64,000 bases of DNA from Solitalea canadensis DSM 3403 (GTDB lineage: Bacteria > Bacteroidota > Bacteroidia > Sphingobacteriales > Sphingobacteriaceae), in contig NC_017770.1 in the NCBI RefSeq assembly GCF_000242635.2, forward strand, positions 4,848,669 to 4,912,668, given 5' to 3'. The notes below the pieces were generated by a model, which did not search any database, was not told the origin of the DNA, and saw only the letters and a program-made list of their open reading frames with translations. Position 1 is the stretch's first letter. Each line of letters begins with the position of its first letter. The position numbers were made by a program, and so were the translations under genes. Below are positions 1 to 9,535 of the stretch, piece after piece.

Positions 1-611
1 GCGATAAAGCCTTGCCCCAAAACATTCGAATAAGTCATGTTTTCAATTTCTTTTCCAAATCTGATACTATTTGATTTGGAAAGAGGAGAGTATTTCATTA
101 GTGCATTTTCAAAAACCCTATAGTTAGCAAACATAAAATAAAGCAAGAAGTACATAATAGAAACTTCCAATAAGACAGTACCTACACGACCCAAAACACT
201 GGAAAAGACACTGACAGCTACAGTTTGAGCTTTAAGAAAGATATCATTTATAAGATGTGGCTGTTTTAATTTTTCGGCTGCAAACTTGTCGATATTTGCC
301 AAAAGTTGTTTTATGTACTGAGTATCCTCACTAAAAGCTTGTATCTTATTCACAATCATAGTAATAGTGAAGAAGAAAGGAAGCACAATGATAAAAAAGG
401 AAAGTATAATTATAAAGATGGACGACAATCCGGCACGCCAGCCTTTTTTCTCAACCAAATATTTATGCATTGGTCTAAAAATGGTATAAAAGATAACTGC
501 CCCTAAAAGAGCTCCAATAATATCTAATGTAGCATAGAATAAAAAAATACCTAATGCCAGGAGTATTATTAAAATAATATTGTTTCGTTCTTTTAATGTA
601 TAAAGTGACAT
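1..611 (-). CDS. AI-2E family (PerM/YdiK-like) transporter, 3' end outside window
   Basis: Reading right to left from an ATG at 609-611 there is an open frame that runs off the left edge, about 203 codons. It begins MSLYTLKERNN, then has two closely spaced hydrophobic segments (about residues 12-42), a basic stretch RPMHKYLVEKKGW, two more hydrophobic segments (about 70-90), an amphipathic region and further hydrophobic stretches. This is the N-terminal layout of the AI-2E transporter family (PF01594), integral inner-membrane proteins whose substrates are mostly unproven. The family's conserved C-terminal half is outside the window. The gene is transcribed towards the left edge. The family call rests on the segment order and the GALLGAVIFYTIFRPM-like motif; substrate unknown. 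Confidence 0.75.
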   Translation of the reverse strand, partial: MSLYTLKERNNIILIILLALGIFLFYATLDIIGALLGAVIFYTIFRPMHKYLVEKKGWRAGLSSIFIIILSFFIIVLPFFFTITMIVNKIQAFSEDTQYIKQLLANIDKFAAEKLKQPHLINDIFLKAQTVAVSVFSSVLGRVGTVLLEVSIMYFLLYFMFANYRVFENALMKYSPLSKSNSIRFGKEIENMTYSNVLGQGFI

Positions 612-655
612 ATTGGATTGGTTTTTCAGGTCAAGATAGCGATATTTTATCGCAC

Positions 656-690
656 AAAAAAAGGAGAAGCATTGCTTCTCCTTTTTATTT
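656..690 (-). terminator. Intrinsic terminator after ompA-like gene
   Basis: A perfect hairpin with stem AAGGAGAAGC, three-base loop and GCTTCTCCTT is followed, on the minus strand, by a run of T. It lies just past the stop of the OmpA-family gene. Confidence 0.85.
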
Positions 691-705
691 TAGTAAGTAG
701 GTGTC

Positions 706-1974
706 TTATTGTAATTTAATCTCAACACGACGATTACATTGTTTACCTTCTGTAGTTTTGTTGCTGCATTTAGGTTTTTCAGAACCAAAACCACGAGATT
801 TAATACGACTTGCTTCAACGCCATTGTTCTTAAGTGCCTGAGCTACTGCTGCAGCACGTTTCTGTGAAAGTGTTTTGTTCGTTTTTGCATTACCCACATT
901 ATCTGTATAACCATCAACGTAAAATTTATATTGAGGGTACTCTGCCATTTCGTTTGCTGCTTTTTCTAAAATTGATAATGATTCAGGGCGAATGGTCGCT
1001 TTGCCAGTATCAAATAAGATGTTTTTAAAGTCAGCATTCCATTGAGCTATTTTGTCTTCAACTTTAGGTTTAGAAACAGTTTTTGGGAATACAATAGTAC
1101 GACCCGCACCGTCAACAACATTACCAGCTGGAGTGTTAGGCTCTTTGTCAAATACATCAGATACACCGTCACCGTCAGCATCTTTCTTAATGTTAGAAAC
1201 ATCACCTTCAGTAGCAGCTACACGAGATTTAAGAGTTTCAACTTCTTGGCGTAATTCGTTGTCTTTCAACTCATCATACATCAATGCATATGGGTTAACC
1301 CAATCTAAGTTTTTCTTAGATTTGCTGCCTAATGCAAAGTTCAAACCTGCATAACCGTATGACCACTTGTCGTTAGACGGACCAAACCAAGTTCTGTCTA
1401 AGTTGTCAGCATCTAAGAAATTCATGGTATAACCTAAATCTAAGTTAATACCTTCAGTTAATTTGAATTTCAAACCACCACCAACTGGGATAAACTGCTC
1501 AGTACGTTTGTTGCCATCTGGTTTATATCCAGTTAAACCGTAACCACCTTGTACATATAACGCAACTTTGCTATCACGTTTTAATAATAAGCTGGTTAAA
1601 TCAATTTGAGCTTGTAATGAAGCGGCATAGTTGATCTTGGTAGAGAAATCATTAAATGCTGGTTTTCCCTGATTGTTTTCATCAGGATCATAGCTTCCGG
1701 AAACCTTGCCGCCTTGATAGTCAAGTTTTAGTCCGAAAGCAGGTGTGATTTGCTTCTGAATGTAGGCTCCATAACCAAAATTGTAATCCGGTTTGTTATA
1801 GTCATTATGACCGCCTAAGAAAACGAAAGGAGTAGCAACACCGGCATTAATTCCTAATTGCCATGTTCTGAATTGTTTGGCCCCACCAAACACTTTGGAG
1901 CCACCATCTTGCGCTATAGCAGGAGAAACTGCCGCAGCCGCAAAGAAGAGAGTTAAAAATTTAGATTTTTTCAT
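706..1974 (-). CDS. OmpA family outer-membrane protein with N-terminal barrel and TSP3 repeat
   Basis: A 422-residue protein with a cleavable signal peptide (about residues 1-22, ending SPAIAQ). Residues 24-215 alternate like an outer-membrane beta-barrel. A short coiled region (about 235-262) leads into a calcium-binding thrombospondin type 3 repeat, DADGDGVSDVFDKEPNTP (about 265-282). Residues 318-422 are an OmpA C-terminal peptidoglycan-binding domain with ILFDTGKATIRP, DGYTDNVG and NRRVEI. The protein should tether the outer membrane to the peptidoglycan. It is monocistronic, with its own promoter and terminator. This architecture is common for major OmpA porins of Bacteroidota. Confidence in class is high; any porin specificity is unknown. 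Confidence 0.95.
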   Translation of the reverse strand: MKKSKFLTLFFAAAAVSPAIAQDGGSKVFGGAKQFRTWQLGINAGVATPFVFLGGHNDYNKPDYNFGYGAYIQKQITPAFGLKLDYQGGKVSGSYDPDENNQGKPAFNDFSTKINYAASLQAQIDLTSLLLKRDSKVALYVQGGYGLTGYKPDGNKRTEQFIPVGGGLKFKLTEGINLDLGYTMNFLDADNLDRTWFGPSNDKWSYGYAGLNFALGSKSKKNLDWVNPYALMYDELKDNELRQEVETLKSRVAATEGDVSNIKKDADGDGVSDVFDKEPNTPAGNVVDGAGRTIVFPKTVSKPKVEDKIAQWNADFKNILFDTGKATIRPESLSILEKAANEMAEYPQYKFYVDGYTDNVGNAKTNKTLSQKRAAAVAQALKNNGVEASRIKSRGFGSEKPKCSNKTTEGKQCNRRVEIKLQ

Positions 1975-1994
1975 TTAAACATTTGTTAATGTGG

Positions 1995-2024
1995 CAAATG
2001 TAAAATGAAAATATAACTCGCAAA
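1995..2024 (-). promoter_or_regulatory. Bacteroidota-type promoter for ompA-like gene
   Basis: On the minus strand TTTG (2021-2024) is followed after 18 bases by TACATTTG (1995-2002), matching the Bacteroidota consensus TTTG-N~19-TAnnTTTG. It lies about 20 bases upstream of the ATG at 1974. Confidence 0.65.
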
Positions 2025-2105
2025 TAACGTACACAGTAGAATCTTTTACTTTTAAGCAATATGTTACTGTGTTGTAGTTATTTAAGTTTTATTGTAATAA
2101 TACTG

Positions 2106-4889
2106 TTACGATATCTTGAATTTCACAGTAAATTTGGTGCCCTTCCCTAATTGACTTTCCACATCGATTGTGCCGGCATGTGTAAGGATAATATTTTGTG
2201 TACTGGTTAATCCTAAACCACTTCCATTTTGTTTTTCGGTATAGAAAGGCTCAAATAGTTTTCCGATATTTTCTTGTTTAATACCTACTCCGTTATCGGA
2301 AATCTCAATAATTGCATCATCGTTATTGCAGGTGGTTTTGATGATTAGCACTCCTTTTTGAGGAGCCATTGCTTCTATCGCATTAATAATGATATTTAAC
2401 AAGGCAATTTTAATTTTTTCGGCATCTACAGCAATTTCACAATCAGGTGTCATGTACTCTTTGATCACCCTTATTTCATTAAGCTGAATACGGTCTATTG
2501 CTAATTCAAGTGTTTCATCAATGAGTTTATTTAGGGCACGGTCTTTTAGTTCAAGATACTCAGCGCGTGTACTATTCAATAATTGAGTAATAAGCACATT
2601 TATTCGTTTGCAATTTCGCTGAATAATGTCAAAGTAAAATTCATACGCATCGTCATCGGTACTTATTTCCAGTTTTAACTGCTCGAGGGCAAGATTAACA
2701 TTGGTTAACGGATTTCTTACTTCATGAGCAATTGTGCGTGCAACCCGTTCAGTTGCATCTAATTTTTGAGATAATAAACGTGCTTGTTCGGTGCGCTTAA
2801 GATCCGTTATGTCATGTATAATCCCCTGGAAGAAAATGGATCTACCTTCGTTATCATATTGAGCAGATGCAGTGATTAATGCATAGATACGTTGACCGTC
2901 CGGTTTGGTGAGTATAACCTCCATATCGGAAACACTTCCACGTTGCGTGAGTTGTTGCTGAAAATCTAGCCAGTCAGTTTTCAGGTAAAAGAATGAACTA
3001 AGGTTTAATACTTTCAATTCTCCAAGGCTTTTACCTAATAGCCCTACCGCTGATTGATTAATGTCGATCACATCGCCATCACGGTTAATAATGAAAATAA
3101 CATCACGCGACTGCTCAAATAAGCTACGGTATTTATGTTCACTCTTTAAAATTTTAGCCTGGTTAAGTTTTCGCTCAGTTATATCTTGCACTACACTTAA
3201 AACCTGTGTTGTGTTACCTTCCGTATCTGTTTTGAAAACTACCTGGCGAGAGTACAACCAACGCCATTCACCCGAACGATGTTTAAATCGATATTCATTT
3301 TCTACAACCTGGCCTTCTGCGATATTAAATAAACGTCCTGTATAATCTTCGAAACTTGAAAGATTATCTGGGTTGATTATTGAGCGTACAACATTTTCAT
3401 CAGCATTGTAAAGATCTAGCTCATTAACACCTAATATTTGTGGAAGTTCTTTGTTGCAGTAAATAGGTTTGAGATTATTTATATCGATCACCATAATACC
3501 TGTAGGTGTATTATTGGCAATTTTCTCAATAAAGTTTTTACTTTCTTTCAGTTCAATCTCGTTTTCCTTAATTTCAGTTATATCGTCGAACACGATTACA
3601 AAACCATCACGATACTTAACCGCATTGATATAAAACCATCGTTTTAAGGTTGTTGAAAAATGCTGACTTTCAAAAAGTGAGTCGGTTTCTACAACTTTAA
3701 TATATTCGGGGAAAAGTTCTGAATCATCGGGGCTGAAAAATATTTCTGTAAGTGTGCGTCCTCTTAATTCTCCTTCAAAGGGATATTTATATAGTTTACG
3801 AAGTAAATATTCAGCAACAGGATTAGTTACAATTGCTCTGAAATCAATCAGTTTTCCATCAATATTACGAATCGATTCAAATGCGATAATGCCATAGGTT
3901 GAACTGTTTAATACTCCGCTGATTAATTCTTCTGCTTTTTTTCGTTCCTCGGCTACCTGGTGTAAACTACTTACCATTTGCTTTTCGTTTCGGAGTGTTT
4001 CCAGGTAGTTTAGGCCTAACCCACAAAACGGAATAACATATGTTACTAGCTTCATGAAATGGGCTATCATAAAATGATTGTCAAACACCTGTGAACTAAA
4101 GGCCATATGTAATTGTGTAAATATGGCAGGGAACAAACTCAATATAAGAGTAAGAGAGAACTTGGAAGGATAGCGTTCATAAAACTTTGGAAATACAAAC
4201 ACTAATGCGATGAAGTAAAGTAATAAAGGAACTCCATCGGCTGGGTGCGTGTAAAACTTGCCGCTCATTGCTGAAACAGGCAAACGTTTCATATTTAAAA
4301 GTACATTAATGGTTAAAAATGTAAGCAGGATAAATATGAGGCTGATAAATGTTACAAAACGTGTATTTGAAGATTCATCGTTAGTTTTGCCTACACCACG
4401 CATTATTAAAAACATCCCTGTACCGATGATGAGAATAATAGCGTGATAACCACTACTTAATAACCATGTAAAGGACGAGATATCGACCAGTTCGGTAGTA
4501 ATTGACATTAATTGTGTGGCCGACAATATATGGAACACATCAAATAGGCCAGCACAAAATAAAGCAACCCCAACAATAGGGGTTGTTATATCTCTTTTAA
4601 TGCTATAATCAACAAAAGCTAATATTACAGTTAAAAAAGCAATGGCTATGGCCATGCTAACCAGTATTATGTGAATAAACCTACCTGCAAGTGCGCTGTA
4701 TATCAGGTTCTGTTGGCTTTCGTAATTAAGAGTATCTAAACGTGCAATGTCCAGAATGCGATCATGCATCCCAAAATCAACGCCTAAAAGATTTAAAAAG
4801 CTAGGGAGAACGCAAAGTACAAGAGTTGACCAAATAAATTGTTTGGGTAACTCATAATTACCAAAAATCCTACTGAAACTATTTTTCAC
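2106..4889 (-). CDS. Multi-PAS membrane sensor histidine kinase
   Basis: A protein of 927 residues. The first ~300 residues hold seven or eight hydrophobic segments resembling a MASE-type membrane sensor; exact family not assigned. A short coiled linker leads to three PAS domains (about 320-445, 450-575, 580-705), two followed by the usual DITE motif. The kinase part has the H-box AHEVRNP (phospho-acceptor His about 722), N-box IIINAIEAM (about 836), DNGVG (about 865) and GSGLGL (about 887). It starts 8 bases after the stop of the NtrC-type regulator, so the two form an operon and likely a cognate pair. The first codon is GTG; no in-frame ATG lies before residue 42, so GTG is kept. Signal unknown. 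Confidence 0.9.
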   Translation of the reverse strand: MKNSFSRIFGNYELPKQFIWSTLVLCVLPSFLNLLGVDFGMHDRILDIARLDTLNYESQQNLIYSALAGRFIHIILVSMAIAIAFLTVILAFVDYSIKRDITTPIVGVALFCAGLFDVFHILSATQLMSITTELVDISSFTWLLSSGYHAIILIIGTGMFLIMRGVGKTNDESSNTRFVTFISLIFILLTFLTINVLLNMKRLPVSAMSGKFYTHPADGVPLLLYFIALVFVFPKFYERYPSKFSLTLILSLFPAIFTQLHMAFSSQVFDNHFMIAHFMKLVTYVIPFCGLGLNYLETLRNEKQMVSSLHQVAEERKKAEELISGVLNSSTYGIIAFESIRNIDGKLIDFRAIVTNPVAEYLLRKLYKYPFEGELRGRTLTEIFFSPDDSELFPEYIKVVETDSLFESQHFSTTLKRWFYINAVKYRDGFVIVFDDITEIKENEIELKESKNFIEKIANNTPTGIMVIDINNLKPIYCNKELPQILGVNELDLYNADENVVRSIINPDNLSSFEDYTGRLFNIAEGQVVENEYRFKHRSGEWRWLYSRQVVFKTDTEGNTTQVLSVVQDITERKLNQAKILKSEHKYRSLFEQSRDVIFIINRDGDVIDINQSAVGLLGKSLGELKVLNLSSFFYLKTDWLDFQQQLTQRGSVSDMEVILTKPDGQRIYALITASAQYDNEGRSIFFQGIIHDITDLKRTEQARLLSQKLDATERVARTIAHEVRNPLTNVNLALEQLKLEISTDDDAYEFYFDIIQRNCKRINVLITQLLNSTRAEYLELKDRALNKLIDETLELAIDRIQLNEIRVIKEYMTPDCEIAVDAEKIKIALLNIIINAIEAMAPQKGVLIIKTTCNNDDAIIEISDNGVGIKQENIGKLFEPFYTEKQNGSGLGLTSTQNIILTHAGTIDVESQLGKGTKFTVKFKIS

Positions 4890-4897
4890 AAACTTTT

Positions 4898-6340
4898 TTA
4901 GTTAAGCTTCATTGCTTTCATTTTATTATAGAGCGTTTTTCGGTCTATATTTAAGATTGCTGCCGCTTTTGTTTTATTAAAATTAACTTCACGTAAAACC
5001 TTCATGATCGTGTCTAACTCGGCTTCTTGCGCTGCCGATTTTAAATCATTACGGTTATACGAAATTACACGTGTTGCCTCTTCAAAATGTGGTTCGCTAA
5101 AGCTTGAAGTAACCGACGCGTTTAACTCAAGTAATTCTAAAGGCAATGAACGGGTTTCTATTTCACGTCCGTCTTCAGTTAATAGAGCCGCTCTTCTTAC
5201 CACATTTTTTAATTCACGGATATTTCCCGGCCAACTGTAACGGGTAAAATAACGAATAACATCCGGCGAGAATCCTAAAATATGTTTATTTAATTCATTA
5301 CTGGTTTGTTTCAAGAAGTGCTCAGCAAAAAGCATTAAATCTCCATGACGTGTTCTTAGAGGAGGAATATGTATGCTAAATTCATTAAATCGGTGATAAA
5401 GATCTTCCCGGAATCGTCCTTTTTGAACTGCTTCCCATAAGTTCTCATTTGAAGCAACTAAAATGCGAACATCCAGATCGATTTCTTTATTACCCCCAAT
5501 GCGTTTTACTTTTCGCTCCTGTATTACACGAAGTAAAGAAACCTGGATATCATAGGATAAGTTGGCTACTTCATCCAAAAAGAGCGTCCCACCATTTGCC
5601 ATCTCAAAATGACCGATTTTTTGTCCCAAAGCTCCTGTGAAAGAACCTTTTTCATGCCCAAATAGTTCACTACCTGCTAATTCTTTTGATAATGATCCAC
5701 AATCAAGCGGTATAAAAGGTTTATCTTTTCGTGGAGTATTCTGATGAATCATGTTTGCAACAGACTCTTTTCCGGTTCCACTTTCACCAAATAAAATAAC
5801 ACTATAATTTGTTGGTGCTACCAGGCTGATCTGACGATACAGTTCTCTGGCTGATTCACATTCGCCTAAAATGTAGTTTTTGGTCAATAAGTTTCCTTCA
5901 ATCGCTTTGCCTGCTTTAGGTGTTTTGCGTGCGCCGTTTTCTTCGGCCACTGTTGCCACGGTTTCTTCTTTACGAACCTGAGCGGTTTCAAGTGCTTTAT
6001 TAATCGTGTTTAAGATTTCATCTGGATATAATGGTTTTGAAATATAATCATAAGCTCCATTCTTAACCATTTCTACGGCAATTTTTACATCAGAATATCC
6101 TGTAATAATAATTACTACCGTTTGAGGATGAATTGCAAGTATTTTGTCAAGCATTTCACGTCCATCTGTATCTTCAAGGCGGTAATCGCATAGAACCAAA
6201 TCATACTTGTTGATGTTTAGCAAGTCCATAGCTTTAGCCCCACTGGTTGCCGTTTCAACATTAAAGCCGTGTTTGGTTAAAAAACGAGTCAATAATAAAC
6301 CAATGTTTACCTCGTCGTCGATGATAAGAATATTTTTCAT
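4898..6340 (-). CDS. Sigma-54-dependent NtrC-family response regulator
   Basis: Receiver domain at residues 1-120 (acidic pair DD near residue 8, phospho-acceptor Asp about 52, in LVLCDYR), AAA+ sigma-54 interaction domain in the middle (Walker A GESGTGKES; GSFTGA loop in place of the usual GAFTGA; Walker B-like GGTLFLDEVANLS) and a C-terminal Fis-type helix-turn-helix (NKTKAAAILNIDRKTLYNKM). Family length is usually 450-490; this is 480 from ATG. The frame opens at a GTG at 6364, but the ATG at 6340 starts exactly where receivers normally start (MKNILIIDDE), so I use it. First gene of the operon with the histidine kinase downstream. It should drive transcription from sigma-54 promoters; none was found nearby. 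Confidence 0.92.
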   Translation of the reverse strand: MKNILIIDDEVNIGLLLTRFLTKHGFNVETATSGAKAMDLLNINKYDLVLCDYRLEDTDGREMLDKILAIHPQTVVIIITGYSDVKIAVEMVKNGAYDYISKPLYPDEILNTINKALETAQVRKEETVATVAEENGARKTPKAGKAIEGNLLTKNYILGECESARELYRQISLVAPTNYSVILFGESGTGKESVANMIHQNTPRKDKPFIPLDCGSLSKELAGSELFGHEKGSFTGALGQKIGHFEMANGGTLFLDEVANLSYDIQVSLLRVIQERKVKRIGGNKEIDLDVRILVASNENLWEAVQKGRFREDLYHRFNEFSIHIPPLRTRHGDLMLFAEHFLKQTSNELNKHILGFSPDVIRYFTRYSWPGNIRELKNVVRRAALLTEDGREIETRSLPLELLELNASVTSSFSEPHFEEATRVISYNRNDLKSAAQEAELDTIMKVLREVNFNKTKAAAILNIDRKTLYNKMKAMKLN

Positions 6341-6444
6341 GCCTTTTTCGATATTATTTGTCACAAATCTGGTTGCAGCATGTGAAAATCTTTATACAGC
6401 TAAATTGGGTATTTTTTTCCACACTTTTAAGCTTGTTGTAAAAA

Positions 6445-6804
6445 TCAATGCACAATACTGTTAACAATTGAGTTTATTTCATTTATTGTAAATGGTTTCC
6501 CTATAAAATAACTTGCTCCGTTTGCTAAAGCCTTTTCTTTTGCATCAAGAGCGCTAATACTAATAATTGTACTTTGTGGATGAGATGATTTTATAGCAGG
6601 TAATGCATCTAAACCTGAACCATCCGGTAGGTTTATATCTAAGAAAATTATAGTAGGACTATCAGAAGTCAAGGTTGTTAGTCCATCACTTAAAGTATGT
6701 ACATAGCGGACCTCGTAGCCATTTTTTACCAGTACAAACTCAAGTAACCGACAAATATCCTGCTCATCATCTACTATAAGTATCTTTTGTCTCAACTTAT
6801 CCAT
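6445..6804 (-). CDS. Stand-alone receiver-domain response regulator
   Basis: A 119-residue CheY-like protein consisting only of a receiver domain: acidic pocket VDDE (residues 11-14), phospho-acceptor Asp about 56 in IFLDINLP, switch Ser about 83-85 and the conserved Lys about 103 in GKPF. There is no output domain, so it probably acts as a phosphate carrier or by binding a partner. It lies 104 bases upstream of the NtrC-type regulator on the same strand, which suggests one signalling cluster with the multi-PAS kinase. Whether it takes phosphate from that kinase is inference. Confidence 0.9.
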   Translation of the reverse strand: MDKLRQKILIVDDEQDICRLLEFVLVKNGYEVRYVHTLSDGLTTLTSDSPTIIFLDINLPDGSGLDALPAIKSSHPQSTIISISALDAKEKALANGASYFIGKPFTINEINSIVNSIVH

Positions 6805-6893
6805 TAACCTTAGTTAATGCAAAGCTTAAACCAAAAAATAAATGTTGTAAGGAATACAATATTTAAGGAAGTTGTTCTATTGATTAGGGTATA

Positions 6894-6923
6894 GATGATT
6901 GACGATGATTGACGATGATTAAC
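6894..6923. repeat. Three tandem copies of a 10-bp unit
   Basis: The unit GATGATTGAC occurs at 6894-6903 and 6904-6913, with a third copy at 6914-6923 ending AAC. It sits between the stand-alone receiver gene and the AMP nucleosidase gene. Simple slippage repeat; no function evident. Confidence 0.8.
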
Positions 6924-6982
6924 TAAAGAAAGAGGTTGGTGTTGGTCCATGGAAGAATTTACAATTCCATAGACCTATGGCA

Positions 6983-7762
6983 TCAATAATCTTCAAATCG
7001 GAGATGCTTGATCGTATTCCCTTTATTGATCAGCTGATACAGAGAGTCAATCCCTATTCGTAAATGTTGTTCTACAAAAGCTTCTGTTACCTTTTTGTCA
7101 CTTTCGGCGGTTTTTACTCCAGTTGCAATCATCGGTTGGTCTGAAACTAAAAGTAGCGCTCCAATTGGTATTTGATTAGAAAATCCGGCAGAAAACAATG
7201 TGGCGGTTTCCATGTCGATGGCCATACTCCTTATCAAACGCAAGTAGTCTTTAAACTCATCATCATGTTCCCACACTCTCCTGTTTGTGGTGTAAACAGT
7301 TCCGGTCCAGTAATCACGATTATGCTCCCTTATGGTTGTCGACACCGCTTTCTGCAAGGCAAAAGCCGGTAAAGCAGGAACTTCTGCAGGAAAATAATCG
7401 TTTGATGTTCCTTCTCCTCTTATTGCTGCAATTGGCAATACCAGATCCCCTAATTCATTTTTCTTTTTTAATCCGCCACATTTACCTAAAAACAAAGAAG
7501 CTTTTGGCTTAATGGCAGAGAGCAAATCCATAATAAGGGCAGCATTAGGGCTTCCCATACCGAAGTTAATAATAGTAATATCCCTTGAAGTGGCATTTAA
7601 CATCGGTTTGTCCTGACCTCTTAACTCAACACCTTCCCATTCAGCAAAGAGTCGTACATAATTATTGAAGTTTGTAAGGAGGATATATTCACCAAAGTCT
7701 TTCAGTTCGGTACCTGTGTAGCGTGGTAGCCAATTGGCCACGATTTCATCTTTATTTTTCAT
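6983..7762 (-). CDS. amn: AMP nucleosidase (Bacteroidota short form)
   Basis: A 259-residue protein of the nucleoside phosphorylase / hydrolase fold. Diagnostic stretches are NWLPRYTGTEL near the start, FLGKCGGLK, LPIAAIRGEGTSNDYFPAE, YTTNRRVWEHDDEF, the base/ribose-binding MAIDMETATLF and LLVSDQPM. These match the short AMP nucleosidase form of Bacteroidota, which lacks the extra N-terminal domain of the 484-residue E. coli Amn. Expected reaction: AMP plus water to adenine plus ribose 5-phosphate (EC 3.2.2.4), in purine salvage in the cytoplasm. It appears monocistronic. An uncharacterised purine nucleoside phosphorylase activity is the main alternative. Confidence 0.85.
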   Translation of the reverse strand: MKNKDEIVANWLPRYTGTELKDFGEYILLTNFNNYVRLFAEWEGVELRGQDKPMLNATSRDITIINFGMGSPNAALIMDLLSAIKPKASLFLGKCGGLKKKNELGDLVLPIAAIRGEGTSNDYFPAEVPALPAFALQKAVSTTIREHNRDYWTGTVYTTNRRVWEHDDEFKDYLRLIRSMAIDMETATLFSAGFSNQIPIGALLLVSDQPMIATGVKTAESDKKVTEAFVEQHLRIGIDSLYQLINKGNTIKHLRFEDY

Positions 7763-7939
7763 ACTTTATTGATTGATTTCATCTTGTTTGCAAAAGCAAC
7801 CTTTGCCTTGCAGTCAATCTTATTACTGACTATTAAAGTCACAAGATAGGAAAAAAACAACAGAGCAAGATGGTGAAAAGGCCCTTAAAGCCTATTTGTT
7901 GGATTTTAAAGAAGGTAGTGTTCTAATATTTAGATAGAT

Positions 7940-7974
7940 AAAAAAATCCCGTCCCGGCTAACCGAGACGGGATA
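7940..7974 (-). terminator. Intrinsic terminator after small barrel gene
   Basis: A 12-bp stem (one G-T pair), with ATCCCGTCTCGG and CCGGGACGGGAT around a TTAG loop, is followed on the minus strand by seven T. It lies just past the stop of the 175-residue outer-membrane protein. Confidence 0.85.
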
Positions 7975-7999
7975 ATAAATATCCTAATTGATCGGGTTA

Positions 8000-8527
8000 T
8001 TAGAAACCGAAAGAATACGCGAAACGTAGTCCGAAGAATGACATACTTCCACCCTCAACTGAATGACCTTCGTAGCGTGCAGATACATCTACAAATTTGT
8101 TGTCAGCAACAGGGAATGAATAACCGATGCCTGGAGCATAAACAAAAGCAGTTGAAGCACCTTCGCCAGTTCCGAAAGCAGCACCTAATTCACCAATACC
8201 GTAGAAGTTACTTCCGAAGTAATATTTACCACCAACTTTTACAGGAACAAAACCATAGCCATCCAAAATATCCTTAAATTCTGATTTTGGTTGGAATGAT
8301 GAATAACCAGCAGTACCGGTTACAGAGAATTTTTCAGAGATAGGGAATTCAGCTTGAAGAGATCCTCCTAAAACAACTGAATAAACATCCTTAGCATCAC
8401 CAATAGGGAAACCTGATTCAAATGCAATGTTTAATAATTTTTTGCCAGCTGGAGCTTGAGCGTTTACGTTTTTAGAAGCTGTTAATGCAATAAATAATAC
8501 TGCAGCTAATACGAAAATACGTTTCAT
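8000..8527 (-). CDS. Small secreted outer-membrane beta-barrel protein
   Basis: A 175-residue protein with a clear signal peptide (about residues 1-23, ending SKNVNAQ). The mature part alternates hydrophobic and polar residues, is rich in Gly and aromatic residues, and ends with aromatic strands (LRFAYSFGF), typical of an 8-stranded OMP-b-brl/OmpW-like barrel. No catalytic motif is visible. It has its own terminator and stands alone between the AMP nucleosidase and enoyl-CoA hydratase genes. Function unknown; the outer-membrane location is inferred from composition. Confidence 0.8.
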   Translation of the reverse strand: MKRIFVLAAVLFIALTASKNVNAQAPAGKKLLNIAFESGFPIGDAKDVYSVVLGGSLQAEFPISEKFSVTGTAGYSSFQPKSEFKDILDGYGFVPVKVGGKYYFGSNFYGIGELGAAFGTGEGASTAFVYAPGIGYSFPVADNKFVDVSARYEGHSVEGGSMSFFGLRFAYSFGF

Positions 8528-8725
8528 AAGACTGTTTTTGTTTTAGTTTTTACTTTTTTACAGATAAAATGCTCTGTGAAGAGCTTTATTTAAATAGACG
8601 TGTAGAAATGAGATAAGCCAACCGGTATGATCAGCCTAACAATTCACATGATAAAAGAATTGCTAAACTGCGCCATCCATTTCTAAATGCAGGGCGAATT
8701 TAGCAATTCAACTTATATCTAATGT

Positions 8726-9502
8726 TTATTTTCCTGTAAAATTAGCTTTACGTTTTTCTAAAAAGGATTGGGTTCCCTCTTTAAAGTCTTCAGTTCCAAA
8801 TAGTTTTCCAAATGCTTCAATTTCAGCTTTAAAGCCGTTTTTATCTTTATGATAGAAATCATTGATTACTGAAATGGCTGCTCCAATAGCTAATGGCGCT
8901 CTACTTAACATTTTTGTTAGCAACTCCTCACATTTGGCTATCAATTCATCCTGGGTAGTCACGTGATTTACCAACCCCAATGTTTTAGCTTCATCAGCAG
9001 TGATCATATCAGCGGTTAAAATCATTTCTAATGCTTTAGCTTTCCCCACTAGTTGTGTTAAACGTTGAGTTCCTCCATAACCAGGGATTAAGCCTAAGGT
9101 AACTTCCGGCAACCCTAATTTTGCATTATCACTAGCAATACGCAAATGACAAGCCATTGCCAATTCTAATCCTCCGCCAAGTGCAAAGCCATTAATTGCG
9201 GCAATGACTGGTTTAGGCGAATTTTCAATTAAATCAAATACTGATTCATGGCCATTTGCAGCTAATTGTTGGCCCTGTTCAATTGAAAAACTTGAAAATT
9301 CAGAAATATCCGCTCCGGCAACAAATGCTTTTGGCCCGTCTCCGGTAATTATCGCACCACCGACAGACTCGTCAGTGTAAAGACTTTTAACTATGCTGCT
9401 TAAGTCGGCAAGTGTTTCTTTATTTAGGGCGTTTAATTTCGTTGCACGGTCAATTGTAATGTATAAGATGCGGTTTTTTACCTCTGTTTTAATCGTATTC
9501 AT
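8726..9502 (-). CDS. Enoyl-CoA hydratase / crotonase family protein
   Basis: A 258-residue crotonase. The oxyanion-hole segments AFVAGADISEF (about 60-69) and GGGLELAMAC (about 109-118) are present, together with both acid-base glutamates expected of a true hydratase (Glu about 113 and Glu about 133 in LPEVTLGLIPGYGGTQ). Expected reaction: reversible hydration of trans-2-enoyl-CoA (EC 4.2.1.17) in fatty or amino-acid degradation. It follows the B12-binding subunit gene by 33 bases on the same strand, so the two are probably co-transcribed. Substrate chain length cannot be read from sequence. Confidence 0.9.
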   Translation of the reverse strand: MNTIKTEVKNRILYITIDRATKLNALNKETLADLSSIVKSLYTDESVGGAIITGDGPKAFVAGADISEFSSFSIEQGQQLAANGHESVFDLIENSPKPVIAAINGFALGGGLELAMACHLRIASDNAKLGLPEVTLGLIPGYGGTQRLTQLVGKAKALEMILTADMITADEAKTLGLVNHVTTQDELIAKCEELLTKMLSRAPLAIGAAISVINDFYHKDKNGFKAEIEAFGKLFGTEDFKEGTQSFLEKRKANFTGK

Positions 9503-9535
9503 CGGATTTAGTATAAAAGTGTAAATGACAAGGAA

